Shown here one piece after another: positions 25,340 through 34,367 of a stretch of 64,000 bases of DNA. A model generated the notes under the pieces. The model worked only from the letters and a program-made list of their open reading frames with translations. It was not told the DNA's origin and made no database searches. Within the stretch, counting starts at the first letter, position 1. The number at the start of each line of letters is the position of its first letter. The DNA comes from Pseudomonas resinovorans NBRC 106553 (GTDB lineage: Bacteria; Pseudomonadota; Gammaproteobacteria; Pseudomonadales; Pseudomonadaceae): positions 3,596,001 through 3,660,000 of the forward strand of contig NC_021499.1 of NCBI RefSeq assembly GCF_000412695.1, read 5' to 3'. The translations under genes were made by a program, and so were the position numbers.

Positions 25340-27400
25340 ATGACCCAAGCCACTACCCTGCAAAGCTTCATCGCCGGCCGCTGGATCGGCCAGCAAGGCG
25401 CCCAGGCCCTGCGCAGCGCCATAGACGGCAGCACCATCACCCGCACCCACGAGGAAGCCCTGGACTTCGCCGAAGCCGTCGACTTCGGCCGCAAGCGCGG
25501 CATCGCCAGCCTCATGGCGATGGATTTCCAACAGCGCGCGGCGCGCCTCAAGGCCCTGGCGCTGTACCTGACCGAGCACAAGGAACAGCTCTACACCCTG
25601 TCCCGCCACAGCGGCGCCACCCGCGCCGACAGCTGGATCGACATCGAGGGCGGCGCCAGCACCCTGTTCAGCTACGCCGGCGTCGGCGCCCGCGAGCTGC
25701 CCTCCGGCAATATCGTCCATGAAGGCCCGGCCATGCCGCTGGGCAAGCAGGGCAAGTTCGCCGGCAGCCATATCCTGGTGCCGCGCGGCGGCCTGGCCGT
25801 GCACATCAACGCCTTCAACTTCCCGATCTGGGGGATGCTGGAGAAGTTCGCGCCGAGCTTCCTCGCCGGCATGCCCTGCATCGTCAAACCGGCCACCGCC
25901 ACCAGCTACCTGACCGAAGCCGCCGTGCGCCTGATGCATGAATCCGGCCTGCTGCCCGAAGGCAGCCTGCAGCTGATCATCGGCGGCACCGGCGACCTGC
26001 TGGACCGCCTGCAGGGCCAGGACGTGGTGACCTTCACCGGTTCGGCCGACACCGCCGCCAAGCTGCGGGTAAACGCCAACCTGATCCGCAACTCCATCCC
26101 GTTCAACGCCGAAGCCGACTCGCTGAACTGCGCCATCCTCGCCCCGGAAATCACCCCGGACGACCCGGAGTTCGACCTCTTCGTCAAGGAAGTGGCCCGC
26201 GAGATGACGGTGAAGGCCGGGCAGAAATGCACCGCCATCCGCCGCGCCATCGTCCCGGCCAAGCACATCGACGCCGTGGCCGAGCGCCTGCGCGAGCGCC
26301 TGTCCAAGGTGGTGGTCGGTGACCCAGCGGTGGAAGGCGTGAAGATGGGCGCCCTGGCGTCCCACGCCCAACAGACCGACGTGGCCGAGCGCCTGGATGC
26401 CCTGCTGCAGAGCAGCGACCTGCTGTTCGGCGCGAAGGACGGCTTCGCCCCGCGCGGTGATGGCGTGAACGAAGGCGCCTTCTTCGCCCCGACCCTACTG
26501 CGCGCCCGTGACCCGCACGCCGAAGGCGGCGCCCACGACATCGAGGCCTTCGGCCCGGTGAGCACCCTGATGGCCTACGACGACATCGACGAGGCCATCG
26601 CCCTGGCCGCCCGCGGCAAGGGCAGCCTGGTGGCCAGCCTGGTCACCAAGGACCCGATGATTGCCGCCCGCGTGGTGCCGCAAGCCGCCGCCCTGCACGG
26701 CCGCCTGCACATCCTCGACCGCGAATCCGCCGCCGAGTCCACCGGCCACGGCTCGCCGCTGCCGGTACTCAAGCACGGCGGCCCCGGCCGCGCCGGTGGT
26801 GGTGAAGAGCTGGGCGGCCTGCGCGCGGTGAAGCACTACCTGCAGCGCGCCGCCGTCCAGGGTTCGCCCACCATGCTGGCCGCCGTGACCGGCGAATACG
26901 TGCGCGGCGCCAAGGTGATCGAGACCGAGGTTCACCCGTTCCGCCGCTACTTCGACGAGCTGCAGATCGGCGAATCCCTGCTGACCCACCGCCGCACCGT
27001 CACCGAAGCCGACATCGTCAACTTCGGCTGCCTGTCGGGCGACCACTTCTACATGCACTTCGATGAGCTGGCGGCCAAGGAGTCCCAGTTCGGCAAGCGC
27101 ATCGCCCACGGCTACTTCGTGCTGTCCGCCGCCGCCGGCCTGTTCGTCTCCCCCGGCGTGGGCCCGGTACTGGCCAACTACGGCCTGGACACCCTGCGCT
27201 TCATCACCCCGGTGGGCATCGGCGACACCATCCAGGCGCGCCTGACCTGCAAGCGCAAGATCGACCAGGGCAAGAAGAGCCCGAAGGGCGAGCCGCAAGG
27301 CGTGGTGGCCTGGGACGTGGAAGTCACCAACCAGCTCGGCGAGCTGGTGGCCAGCTACGACATCCTGACCCTGGTGCTGAAACGCCCGGAAGCCGAGTGA
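25340..27400 (+). CDS. paaZ: bifunctional oxepin-CoA hydrolase / semialdehyde dehydrogenase PaaZ
   Basis: This 686-residue fusion opens the oxepin-CoA ring and oxidises the resulting semialdehyde. The N-terminal aldehyde dehydrogenase domain (1-515) has general base Glu258 and catalytic Cys297 in KAGQKCTAI. The C-terminal MaoC-like hydratase domain (about 535-680) has the Asp569/His574 pair in GDHFYMH, the same five-residue spacing as the catalytic pair of E. coli PaaZ. All key residues are intact. It lies 40 bases after paaL and ends with a strong terminator. Confidence 0.94.
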   Translation: MTQATTLQSFIAGRWIGQQGAQALRSAIDGSTITRTHEEALDFAEAVDFGRKRGIASLMAMDFQQRAARLKALALYLTEHKEQLYTLSRHSGATRADSWIDIEGGASTLFSYAGVGARELPSGNIVHEGPAMPLGKQGKFAGSHILVPRGGLAVHINAFNFPIWGMLEKFAPSFLAGMPCIVKPATATSYLTEAAVRLMHESGLLPEGSLQLIIGGTGDLLDRLQGQDVVTFTGSADTAAKLRVNANLIRNSIPFNAEADSLNCAILAPEITPDDPEFDLFVKEVAREMTVKAGQKCTAIRRAIVPAKHIDAVAERLRERLSKVVVGDPAVEGVKMGALASHAQQTDVAERLDALLQSSDLLFGAKDGFAPRGDGVNEGAFFAPTLLRARDPHAEGGAHDIEAFGPVSTLMAYDDIDEAIALAARGKGSLVASLVTKDPMIAARVVPQAAALHGRLHILDRESAAESTGHGSPLPVLKHGGPGRAGGGEELGGLRAVKHYLQRAAVQGSPTMLAAVTGEYVRGAKVIETEVHPFRRYFDELQIGESLLTHRRTVTEADIVNFGCLSGDHFYMHFDELAAKESQFGKRIAHGYFVLSAAAGLFVSPGVGPVLANYGLDTLRFITPVGIGDTIQARLTCKRKIDQGKKSPKGEPQGVVAWDVEVTNQLGELVASYDILTLVLKRPEAE

Positions 27401-27423
27401 ACCGAGTCGCTGCGTGAGTTTAT

Positions 27424-27450
27424 GACCGGCCTTAGGGCCGGTCTTTTTTT
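27424..27450 (+). terminator. Rho-independent terminator after paaZ
   Basis: The stem GACCGGCC/GGCCGGTC with a four-base loop is followed by seven T, 24 bases past the paaZ stop. Confidence 0.92.
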
Positions 27451-27480
27451 GGCCCGCGAACCCACTTCGATCACGCCCCT

Positions 27481-27575
27481 GTAGGAGCGATTTCAATCGC
27501 GATGTAGGTCGAAGACCTGCCCTCCCCAACCCGGGGACGGCTACGCCGTCCATTCGCGAATGAATTCGCTCCTAC
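27481..27575. repeat. extragenic palindromic repeat, family A
   Basis: A full unit opens GTAGGAGCGATTTCAATCGC and closes CGAATGAATTCGCTCCTAC. Confidence 0.85.
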
Positions 27576-27597
27576 CCCTCCCTGCGACACACAAGGC

Positions 27598-27657
27598 GTA
27601 GCCCGGATGAAATCCGGGAGCGGTGGCGGGATCGTCCCCGGATTTCATCCGGGCTAC
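27598..27657. repeat. extragenic palindromic repeat, family D
   Basis: A 60-base hairpin has arms GTAGCCCGGATGAAATCCGG and the mirror ending TTTCATCCGGGCTAC. A half unit of the same family lies at 63669-63691. Confidence 0.85.
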
Positions 27658-27677
27658 CGATGACGGTGGCCGCACCT

Positions 27678-27771
27678 GTGGGGGCGATTTCAATCGCCAA
27701 GCGAACCGCAGGTTCGCCCTTACCGCATTGGGGGCAGCTACGCCGCCGTTGGCGAATGAATTCGCCCCCAC
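27678..27771. repeat. extragenic palindromic repeat, family A
   Basis: A GTGGGGGCG variant of the family A unit closes GCGAATGAATTCGCCCCCAC. Apart from these three repeats, the gap 27451-27917 before the porin gene holds no recognisable gene. Confidence 0.85.
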
Positions 27772-27917
27772 AACAAAAGCCAACCTGCTGCCTCGCCGAA
27801 TCTGGCAGGCAGGCTCAAGCCCTTGGCAAGCAGGCACAAGGCCAGCGGCCCTCAACTCCTTAGTATCCGGTCGACGAAACGCTCCGCTGCCAATATCAAG
27901 AAGAAGGAAGCCTTGCC

Positions 27918-29240
27918 ATGATCCGGTCGAACCTGTTCCGACTTTCCACCCTGGCGCTGCTGGTGGGTGCCGCTACCCAGGTCGGCGCCTACGAGCTGTA
28001 CGCCGACGACGACACCCACCTGAACGCTACCCTGGAAGCCGTGTTCGGCGTCTTCCACAGCCAGGAGAACTACGCCACCGCAGGTTCGAAGAGCGAAGGC
28101 TCGTCGTCCTGGCGCGAGGGTTACGCCAAGTACGGCATCAGCTTCGACCAGGGCCTGGCGGGTGCCGGCACCAGCTATGGCGCCTTCAACATGCTGAGCT
28201 CCGGCACCTGGGGCGATGGCGACGCGGCGGGCTTCACCGATGGTTCCGAGCGCACCACCAAGATCGAGGACGCGTACCTCGGCTGGCGCTCCGGCCAGGC
28301 CTTCGAGGTCCTCGGCGAAGACGGCGTGGACCTGTCTTTCGGCCGCCAGAACCTCATGGTCGGCGACGGCTTCCTGATCAATGGCGACGCGCTGAACCTG
28401 GGCAAGGGCCTGGCCGACGGCGAGTTCAACCGTGGCGGCGCCTACTGGCTGGCGGCGCGCAAGGCCTTCGACAAGACCGCCGTGCTGCGCCTGGGCGGCA
28501 AAGATGGCCTGCGCGGCGACCTGATGTGGCTGAAGTCCGACAACCGCGCCCAGGCCAAGACGGAACTGGTGGTGGGCACCCTGGAGCACGTGTCGGAAGC
28601 CGGCACCCTGGGCCTCACCGCCATCGACGTCCGCGACATCGACGAGAAGTACGCCTCGCCCTTCCAGGCCGAGCGTGAAGACATGAAGACCTACAGCCTG
28701 CGCGGCCAGGGCAACGCCGGGGTGGAGAACCTGTTCCTTTCCGGCGAATACGCCTGGCAGGACAAGGAAGCCGGCAACGAAGACGCCTGGTACCTGGAAG
28801 CCGGCTGGACCTTCGCCGACGTGGCCTGGTCGCCGAACGTCAGCTACCGCTACAGCCGCTTCTCCGAGGGCTACGACCCGCTGTTCACCGGCTTCAGCCG
28901 TGGCTACGGCACCTGGTTCCAGGGTGAAGTGGCGGGCAACTACGCCGGCCCCTTCAACAGCAACACCCGCGTGCACCACGTCGGCCTGAAGGTGACTCCC
29001 CTGGAGAACCTCAGCCTGGGCGCGCTCTGGTTCGACTTCGACACCATCGACCGCAGCCTGGGCAACTTCGATGGCCGCGAACTGGACCTCTACGCCGAAT
29101 GGGCGGTGAGCGAGAACCTGATCGTCATGCCCGTGGTCGGCCTCTACACGCCGGACAAGAGCGCGGCCGAAGGCGGCACCCAGCTCGGCAACGACGACAA
29201 CAACCTCTACAGCCAGGTCGTCTTCGTCACCATGTTCTGA
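27918..29240 (+). CDS. outer-membrane porin, probable phenylacetate channel (PaaM/PhaK-like)
   Basis: This 440-residue protein has a signal peptide (residues 1-24, ending QVGA), a body of alternating aromatic beta-strand segments and a terminal phenylalanine (VFVTMF), the usual outer-membrane barrel signature. It is encoded just after paaZ, where Pseudomonas species carry a phenylacetate-specific porin. Visible strand segments include TKIEDAYLGWRSG and VDLSFGRQNLMVGDGFLING. An AAGGAAG site precedes the ATG. The porin family and fold are secure; the substrate is inferred from position. Confidence 0.72.
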   Translation: MIRSNLFRLSTLALLVGAATQVGAYELYADDDTHLNATLEAVFGVFHSQENYATAGSKSEGSSSWREGYAKYGISFDQGLAGAGTSYGAFNMLSSGTWGDGDAAGFTDGSERTTKIEDAYLGWRSGQAFEVLGEDGVDLSFGRQNLMVGDGFLINGDALNLGKGLADGEFNRGGAYWLAARKAFDKTAVLRLGGKDGLRGDLMWLKSDNRAQAKTELVVGTLEHVSEAGTLGLTAIDVRDIDEKYASPFQAEREDMKTYSLRGQGNAGVENLFLSGEYAWQDKEAGNEDAWYLEAGWTFADVAWSPNVSYRYSRFSEGYDPLFTGFSRGYGTWFQGEVAGNYAGPFNSNTRVHHVGLKVTPLENLSLGALWFDFDTIDRSLGNFDGRELDLYAEWAVSENLIVMPVVGLYTPDKSAAEGGTQLGNDDNNLYSQVVFVTMF

Positions 29241-29247
29241 CCCTTGC

Positions 29248-29270
29248 GGGGCGGCGACGCCCCGACTTTT
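29248..29270 (+). terminator. probable terminator between porin and chemoreceptor genes
   Basis: GGGGCG-GCGA-CGCCCC is followed by GACTTTT, starting seven bases after the porin stop. The T-run is short, so read-through into the chemoreceptor gene is likely. Confidence 0.5.
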
Positions 29271-29285
29271 CCAGGCGACCGCCCC

Positions 29286-31430
29286 ATGTCCAGCCCCAGC
29301 CTCAGCATCCAAAGCAAGATCACCCTGTTGGCGAGCCTCTGCCTGATCCTGGTGGTGGGCCTGCTGGTGGGGCTGTCGCTCTACCAGACCCGCGCCAGCA
29401 CCGAACGGGTCAAGGACTCCAGCGCGGGCATGCTGGCCGAGGCGGCGCGCCTCAACCTGCAAGCCCAGGGCAAGGTTCAGGCGCTGCAGATCCAGCGCAG
29501 CTTCACCCGCACCCACGAGTACGGCCTGGGCCTGGCGCGGCACCTGCTCTACCTGCGCGAGCGCGCGGCACGCGGCGAGATGAGCGCCGACGCCCTGCGC
29601 GGCGAGCTGGCCGGCGAACTGCGCAAGGCGGTGGAGCAACGTCCCGAACTGCTCGGGCTGTTCCTGATTTTCCAGCCCGACGCCCTCGATGGCCGCGATG
29701 CCGAGTTCCGTGGTCGCGCTGACCTTGGCAGCAACGATGCCGGACGCTTCGCGCTCTACTGGCTGCAAGCCAAGCCCGGTGAGCTGCAGGCAGTGCCGGG
29801 CGACGAGAAGCTGCTCGCCGATACCTCCCCCGGCCCCAGCGGCGCGCCCTTCAACGCCTTCTTCACATGCCCGCGCGACAGCGGGCAGCTGTGCCTGCTG
29901 GAGCCTTACTTCGACGAATCCTCGGGCAGCCGCAAGCTGGTCACCAGCATCGCCTTCCCGCTCATGGAGGACGGCAAGGTGGTGGCGGTGATCGGCCTCG
30001 ACATCGGCCTCGACAGCCTGCAGCAGGATGCCCTGGCCAGCAGCCGGGAACTCTACGAGGGCAGCGGCCGGGTCAGCATCATCAGCCCCTCCGGCGTGGT
30101 CGCCGCCCATAGCCAGGATGCCGCGCAGCTGGGCAAGCGCCTGCAAGCGGTGCTGCCGGAGCAGGCTTCCGGCGTCCTCGATTTCCTCGGCCGCAACGAG
30201 CCCCACGCCTTCCTCGACAAGGGCCAGATCAGCGTGCTCGAACCCCTCTCCCCGGTCGCCGGAGCCAAGCCCTGGGGCGTGCTGCTGGGTGTGCCGCAAC
30301 AGGTCCTGCAGGCCCCCGCCGACGCCCTCAAGGTGCAGATGGATGACGAGCGCCTGCGAAGTTCGGCGCTGGAATTCGTCGTCGGCTCGCTGGCCGCCCT
30401 GCTCGGCGTGGCGCTGATCTGGCTCGCCGCCCTCGGCGTCACCCGCCCGCTGTTGCGCCTGGCCGCCATGCTGGAAGGCATCGCCGATGGCGAAGGCGAC
30501 CTGACCCGCCGCCTGACCTATGGGCGTCGCGATGAACTGGGGCGCCTGGCGCTGGCCTTCAACCGCTTCCTCGACAAGCTGCAGCCGGTGATCGCCAAGG
30601 TCCAGGGCTCGGTGAGCGATGCCCGCGACACAGCCGACCAGTCGGCGCTGATCGCCCGCCAGACCAGCGAAGGCATGCAGCAGCAGTTCCGCGAGATCGA
30701 CCAGGTGGCCACCGCCCTGCACGAGATGTCCGCCACGGCCAACGCCTCGGCCCAGAGCGCGGCCCAGGCCGCCGACGCCGCGCGCCATGCCGACCTCGCC
30801 AGTCGCGAGGGGCTTGAGGTGATCACCCGCACCACCAGCGCCATCCAGGCCCAGGCCCGGGACATGAGCGAAGCCATGACCCAGCTCCAGGGCCTGGCCC
30901 AGAGCAGCGAGCAGATCGGTTCGGTGCTGGAGGTGATCCTCTCCATCGCCGGGCAGACCAACCTGCTGGCGCTCAATGCCGCCATCGAGGCCGCCCGCGC
31001 GGGCGATGCCGGGCGCGGCTTCGCCGTGGTGGCGGACGAGGTGCGCAGCCTGGCCCGACGCACCCAGGACTCGGTGGAGGAAATCCGCCAGGTGATCGAC
31101 GACCTGCAGAACGGCACCCGCGATGTCACCCAGGCCATGCGGGGCAGCCACGGGCTGGCCCAGGACAACGTCAGCCAGGTGCGCCAGGCGGTCGCCGCCC
31201 TGGAGCGCATCGGCGAGGCGGTGAACCTGATCACCGACATGAACCTGCAGATCGCCAGCGCCGCCGAGGAGCAGAGCAGCGTCGCCGACGAGATCAATCG
31301 CAACGTCGAGGCCATCCGCGACGTCACCGAATCGCTTTCCGGCCAGGCCGAGCAGTCGGCGCAGGTCAGCCGTCAGCTCAATGAACTGGCCAACCATCAG
31401 CAGGGGCTGATGCAGCAATTCCGCGCCTGA
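29286..31430 (+). CDS. methyl-accepting chemotaxis protein with large periplasmic sensor
   Basis: This 714-residue chemoreceptor has one membrane helix at about 12-34, a periplasmic sensor of about 330 residues (Cache/PDC-like; TSIAFPLMEDGKVVAVIGLDIGLD), a second helix near 365-388, a HAMP region and a cytoplasmic signalling domain. The conserved hairpin tip is present ([20 protein letters not shown], then [14 protein letters not shown]). The C-terminus lacks an obvious CheR-binding pentapeptide. It closely follows the phenylacetate porin on the same strand, so taxis to phenylacetate or a related aromatic acid is a reasonable guess; the ligand is not readable from the sequence. Confidence 0.85.
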   Translation: MSSPSLSIQSKITLLASLCLILVVGLLVGLSLYQTRASTERVKDSSAGMLAEAARLNLQAQGKVQALQIQRSFTRTHEYGLGLARHLLYLRERAARGEMSADALRGELAGELRKAVEQRPELLGLFLIFQPDALDGRDAEFRGRADLGSNDAGRFALYWLQAKPGELQAVPGDEKLLADTSPGPSGAPFNAFFTCPRDSGQLCLLEPYFDESSGSRKLVTSIAFPLMEDGKVVAVIGLDIGLDSLQQDALASSRELYEGSGRVSIISPSGVVAAHSQDAAQLGKRLQAVLPEQASGVLDFLGRNEPHAFLDKGQISVLEPLSPVAGAKPWGVLLGVPQQVLQAPADALKVQMDDERLRSSALEFVVGSLAALLGVALIWLAALGVTRPLLRLAAMLEGIADGEGDLTRRLTYGRRDELGRLALAFNRFLDKLQPVIAKVQGSVSDARDTADQSALIARQTSEGMQQQFREIDQVATALHEMSATANASAQSAAQAADAARHADLASREGLEVITRTTSAIQAQARDMSEAMTQLQGLAQSSEQIGSVLEVILSIAGQTNLLALNAAIEAARAGDAGRGFAVVADEVRSLARRTQDSVEEIRQVIDDLQNGTRDVTQAMRGSHGLAQDNVSQVRQAVAALERIGEAVNLITDMNLQIASAAEEQSSVADEINRNVEAIRDVTESLSGQAEQSAQVSRQLNELANHQQGLMQQFRA

Positions 31431-31483
31431 GGCTCACAAGGCCGCAGCGTGAACCTCGGCAGCCTCGCTGCCACTTCCCGTCG

Positions 31484-31523
31484 CCACCGACCTGAGGGGC
31501 TACCCGCCCCGACTGGTCGGTGG
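31484..31523 (+). other. nested hairpin downstream of the chemoreceptor gene
   Basis: The outer arms CCACCGACC/GGTCGGTGG (nine pairs) enclose inner GGGGC/GCCCC arms. No T-tract follows; it may act in RNA 3'-end formation, but this is uncertain. Confidence 0.35.
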
Positions 31524-31608
31524 CCCCCCCTGCGACAATTCGCCAGTGTGACCCCTCTGCCGGCAGGCCGCGTCATGAAAGAAAACCACCTTGCCTGCAG
31601 AAATCGCC

Positions 31609-32838
31609 ATGCACCCACTCCGCAAAGCCCTGCACAACGAGCTGCATTCGCGCCCGTCGATCTACTTCCGTGACCCGGCCAACGTCTATCACTTCGCCTT
31701 TGCCGATGCCGAGGACCTGTGCGACGCCCTGGTGGAGCGCCTCAACCAGACCGCCGACGCACCGCTCGCCACCAACGGTTCCCAGGGGCTGCTGCGCCTG
31801 GGCGAAGACACCCTGAAATGGGAACGCCACACGGAGTTCTTCACCCTGACCCTGGTGGTGCCACGCACCCCTGGCGATGAGTGCTGGCCGCCGCTGCCCG
31901 CCGCGCTGGAGACGCTGGTGGCCGAGTATCGCCACCTGCTGATCAACGCCGACCAGGTGCTGGTGGAGTCGGAGGCGAACTGGGCCGGCAACACCGCGGC
32001 CTACGGTTTCAAGGACCCATCCGGCTCCACCCTGGGCGGTGGCGACGCCATCGCCTGGTCGGACTTCCGCCTGGGCGAGGACGGGGTCAATCGCATCCTC
32101 CTGGTCAACCGCCGGCTCAATGCCTATCGGCTGGGCCGGATGATCCGCCGCCTGCTGGAGATCGAGACCTACCGCATGATGGCGTCCCTCACCCTGCCGG
32201 TCGCCCAGGCGGTGAGCCTGCAATTGAAGGAGTACGACAAAGAGCTGACCAGCCTGTCGGACCGCAACGCCGAGGGCAAGAGCAGCGCCAAGGCGCTATC
32301 GGGGGATATCGCCGCCCTCTCGGCGCGCATCGTGCGCAGCACCGCCCGCACCCGCCAGCGCTTCAGCGCCACCGAGGCCTACGCGCAGATCGTCTTCGAA
32401 CGCATCAACGAACTGCGCGAATCCCATATCGACGATTGCCAACGCCTGGGGGTGTTCATCGAGCGGCGCTTCCGCCCCACCGTGCGCTACTGCGCGGCCA
32501 CTGACCAACGCCTGGTTCGCCTCGGCCAGAGTGTGGCCAACCTGGGCGACCTGCTGCAGGCGCGGGTACAGGTGGAGGTGGAAGAACAGAACTCCGAGAT
32601 CCTGCGCAGCCTGAACGCTCGCGCCGACACCCAGATCAAGATCCAGAAGGCGGTGGAGGGTCTCTCCATCATCGCCATCAGCTACTACCTGCTGAGCCTG
32701 TTCAAGCTGTTCTACCAGGGCCTGCACAGCGTGGGCGTGGATATCTCGGCGAAGACCGCGATCCTGGTGCTGGGGCCGGTGGTGGCGCTGATCCTCGGCG
32801 CGATCCTGCTGCGGATCAAGAAAGCCAAGGGGCATTGA
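31609..32838 (+). CDS. DUF3422 family membrane-anchored protein
   Basis: This 409-residue protein opens MHPLRKALHNELHSRPSIYF, the HELHxRP-type start of the DUF3422 family. A mixed N-terminal domain (about 1-200) is followed by a long helical region (about 210-340, with coiled-coil character) and two C-terminal membrane helices (about 352-370 and 380-400) before a basic tail ending RIKKAKGH. The function is unknown; members are predicted inner-membrane proteins. I use the ATG at 31609; a TTG six codons upstream is possible. No operon partner is evident. Confidence 0.8.
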   Translation: MHPLRKALHNELHSRPSIYFRDPANVYHFAFADAEDLCDALVERLNQTADAPLATNGSQGLLRLGEDTLKWERHTEFFTLTLVVPRTPGDECWPPLPAALETLVAEYRHLLINADQVLVESEANWAGNTAAYGFKDPSGSTLGGGDAIAWSDFRLGEDGVNRILLVNRRLNAYRLGRMIRRLLEIETYRMMASLTLPVAQAVSLQLKEYDKELTSLSDRNAEGKSSAKALSGDIAALSARIVRSTARTRQRFSATEAYAQIVFERINELRESHIDDCQRLGVFIERRFRPTVRYCAATDQRLVRLGQSVANLGDLLQARVQVEVEEQNSEILRSLNARADTQIKIQKAVEGLSIIAISYYLLSLFKLFYQGLHSVGVDISAKTAILVLGPVVALILGAILLRIKKAKGH

Positions 32839-32874
32839 GCCCGACGCAGGATGTAGCTGCTGGTATCTAGCTAC

Positions 32875-32951
32875 GTAGGATGGGTTGAGCCTGCGATACC
32901 CATCGGCCGATGTGATGGGTATCGCTTTGCTCAACCCATCCGATCTCCTAC
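32875..32951. repeat. extragenic palindromic repeat, family B
   Basis: The arms GTAGGATGGGTTGAGC and GCTCAACCCATC enclose GCGATACCCATC/GATGGGTATCGC. It is followed 54 bases later by a family C unit, the same order as at 17662-17899. Confidence 0.8.
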
Positions 32952-33004
32952 CAGGAAGCCATCCGCGCCAACCCGGTTGCTTGCTGCCGCACAAAATCGC
33001 AGTC

Positions 33005-33085
33005 GGGTGGATGTCGCTTTTCACATCCACCAGCGAGCCCGGGCATGACATCGACGGTGGATCGATGAAGCGTGATCCACCCTAC
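33005..33085. repeat. extragenic repeat, family C
   Basis: The unit opens GGTGGATGTCGCTTTTCACA and closes GATGAAGCGTGATCCACCCT, matching the copy at 17819-17899. Confidence 0.75.
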
Positions 33086-33125
33086 GGCCGCGCCCCTGGA
33101 GGAAGCCCTGTGTCAAATCGCAGGC

Positions 33126-33238
33126 AAAAAAAGACCCGGCAATTTGCCGGGTCAATAACCGTGATTAGCCTGATGAGGAGATAATCTGATGAGTCCGAAC
33201 TGGGCTTGTCAGCTTATCCAGCTGGCCGCGAGGCCAGT
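33126..33238 (-). ncRNA. prrF: PrrF-type iron-responsive small RNA
   Basis: Read on the minus strand, about 113 bases start ACTGGCCTCGCGGCC, contain the conserved pairing core CTCATCAGATTATCTCCTCA followed by TCAGGCTAATCACGG, and end in a GACCCGGC/GCCGGGTC hairpin with seven T. This agrees with my recollection of P. aeruginosa PrrF1/PrrF2, the functional analogues of RyhB that repress iron-containing proteins such as SodB when iron is scarce. A promoter overlapped by a Fur box lies directly upstream (33246-33273). A single copy is seen here, not the tandem pair of P. aeruginosa. The start is predicted from promoter spacing. Confidence 0.88.
33133..33153 (-). terminator. Rho-independent terminator of prrF
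   Basis: An eight-pair stem GACCCGGC/GCCGGGTC with an AATTT-type loop is followed on the minus strand by T7 (33132-33126). Confidence 0.9.
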
Positions 33239-33245
33239 GGTTGTA

Positions 33246-33273
33246 ATAATAATGATTCTCATTTTATGGTCAA
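33246..33273 (-). promoter_or_regulatory. prrF promoter with Fur box
   Basis: On the minus strand TTGACC (33273-33268) and TATTAT (33251-33246) are 16 bases apart, with the predicted start eight bases on. A Fur-box-like 19-mer (TAATAATGATTCTCATTTT, plus strand 33247-33265) covers the spacer and -10 box, so Fur with iron should repress transcription. Confidence 0.82.
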
Positions 33274-33333
33274 GCGCTTTTTTCAAATTAATGTGAATCA
33301 GTCCGATTTACCGCTCAACGGCCCTCCCCGCCC

Positions 33334-34044
33334 TCACGCCAGAACCAACCCGGCCTCGGCCAGGGTCCGGCGATAGGATTCAACCAGCGACTCCAACCGC
33401 CCCCAGACCTGCCCCACGCATTCGTCGAGGGCGATATGGCTGCTGGCGCGGCAGCGGTCATCGAGGCCGCAGCCCTGGTAGAAGGCGTTGACCACCTCGA
33501 CCATGGGCTCGCGCTGGTTCTCCATCAGCACCGCGCCATGGGCCAGCACCACATGCCGGCCGTCCTCGCGGCGGCGGCGCCAGCGCTGGGCGGTGCCCAC
33601 CAGTTTGCGGTCCTTCAGGGTGACGTTGTAGCGGCCGTCGCAGAAGGCGCCGTCCACCTCGCCCAAGCCCGCGTCCAGGCCCATGTCCGCCAGCCACTCG
33701 AGCAGCGGCTGGCACAGCCGCAGGTAGGCCTTCTCGATGCGCGTCAGCTCGCTCTCCCCTGGCGGCAAGGCGTAGGCCAGGGCCACGTTGAGCACCGCCG
33801 GCGATTGCGGCACGGGCTCGCCGCCGCTGTCGCGCAATGCCACCGGCCAACCCAGCGCCGCGCACTCGGCTTCGGCCGCGGCGAAACCGTCCAGGCGGCT
33901 CAGGCGCTGCGGCATGACCAGCGCCGCAGCGGTCGGGCGCCACAGCAGCAACCCGCATTCCCGCTCGCCCCGCTGCACGCTGTCGAGCAATTGACGCTCC
34001 GCATCCAGCCCCTCACCAACCGCGAATCCTGAAACCTGGTGCAT
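33334..34044 (-). CDS. lipoate/biotin protein ligase A-like protein
   Basis: This 236-residue protein has the biotin/lipoate A/B ligase-like fold, with LLLWRPTAAALVMPQRLSR near the N-terminus, GEVDGAFCDGRYNVTL and the lysine segment RKLVGTAQRWRRR that in this family contacts lipoyl-AMP. It may transfer lipoate or octanoate, but several family members have other or unknown roles, so activity is uncertain. A GGAGG site precedes the ATG. It is transcribed toward the prrF promoter, which lies about 60 bases beyond its stop codon. Confidence 0.75.
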   Translation of the reverse strand: MHQVSGFAVGEGLDAERQLLDSVQRGERECGLLLWRPTAAALVMPQRLSRLDGFAAAEAECAALGWPVALRDSGGEPVPQSPAVLNVALAYALPPGESELTRIEKAYLRLCQPLLEWLADMGLDAGLGEVDGAFCDGRYNVTLKDRKLVGTAQRWRRRREDGRHVVLAHGAVLMENQREPMVEVVNAFYQGCGLDDRCRASSHIALDECVGQVWGRLESLVESYRRTLAEAGLVLA

Positions 34045-34367
34045 CCGTCCTCCGCCACAGTGTCAAATTTACGGCAACTCGGAAGCGCAACGGCCTGACC
34101 GCTCCAAGTCATTAAAGTTTTGCAGTTTTCTACCGTTCATGACGCTGCTTCTGCCGCCAGTCCGCCAGAGCCGGTTTTCACCCGGATGGATGATGGCACC
34201 CCGCAATCGCCTCCTATAAATTTGTTTCAACCTGTTTCACGAGCGCAGTACAAGCCTCCACCGGAATCCACTACAGAGCCGACAAGGCCGACCGGTACGA
34301 GGTGCTCCCGAAGCGGTTAGAGCGATCGAGAATTTCACCGTCCATCAAGCTGTGGAGGACCGCAGCC
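34045..34367. other. 323-base gap, no gene recognised
   Basis: This is the divergent region between the ligase-like gene and the multicopper oxidase gene. It is AT-richer near 34075-34135 and 34200-34235, where promoters are plausible. I see no clear copper-regulator palindrome, terminator or supported open frame. Confidence 0.5.

Noticed and set aside
23587..25581. A 664-codon minus-strand frame
   Set aside because: It is antisense to the symporter paaL and rich in Gly, His, Glu and Asp repeats typical of reversed hydrophobic codons.
27852..31418. An 1188-codon open frame on the minus strand
   Set aside because: It is a high-GC shadow running opposite the porin and chemoreceptor genes, with low-complexity Gly/Ala/His/Gln composition and no domain. 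The plus-strand genes have clear families.
33189..33296. A 35-codon frame with a good GAGGAG site and a hydrophobic helix
   Set aside because: It lies antisense to the prrF small RNA and across its Fur box and promoter. The apparent ribosome site is the complement of the conserved PrrF pairing core, so the frame is explained by the RNA gene.
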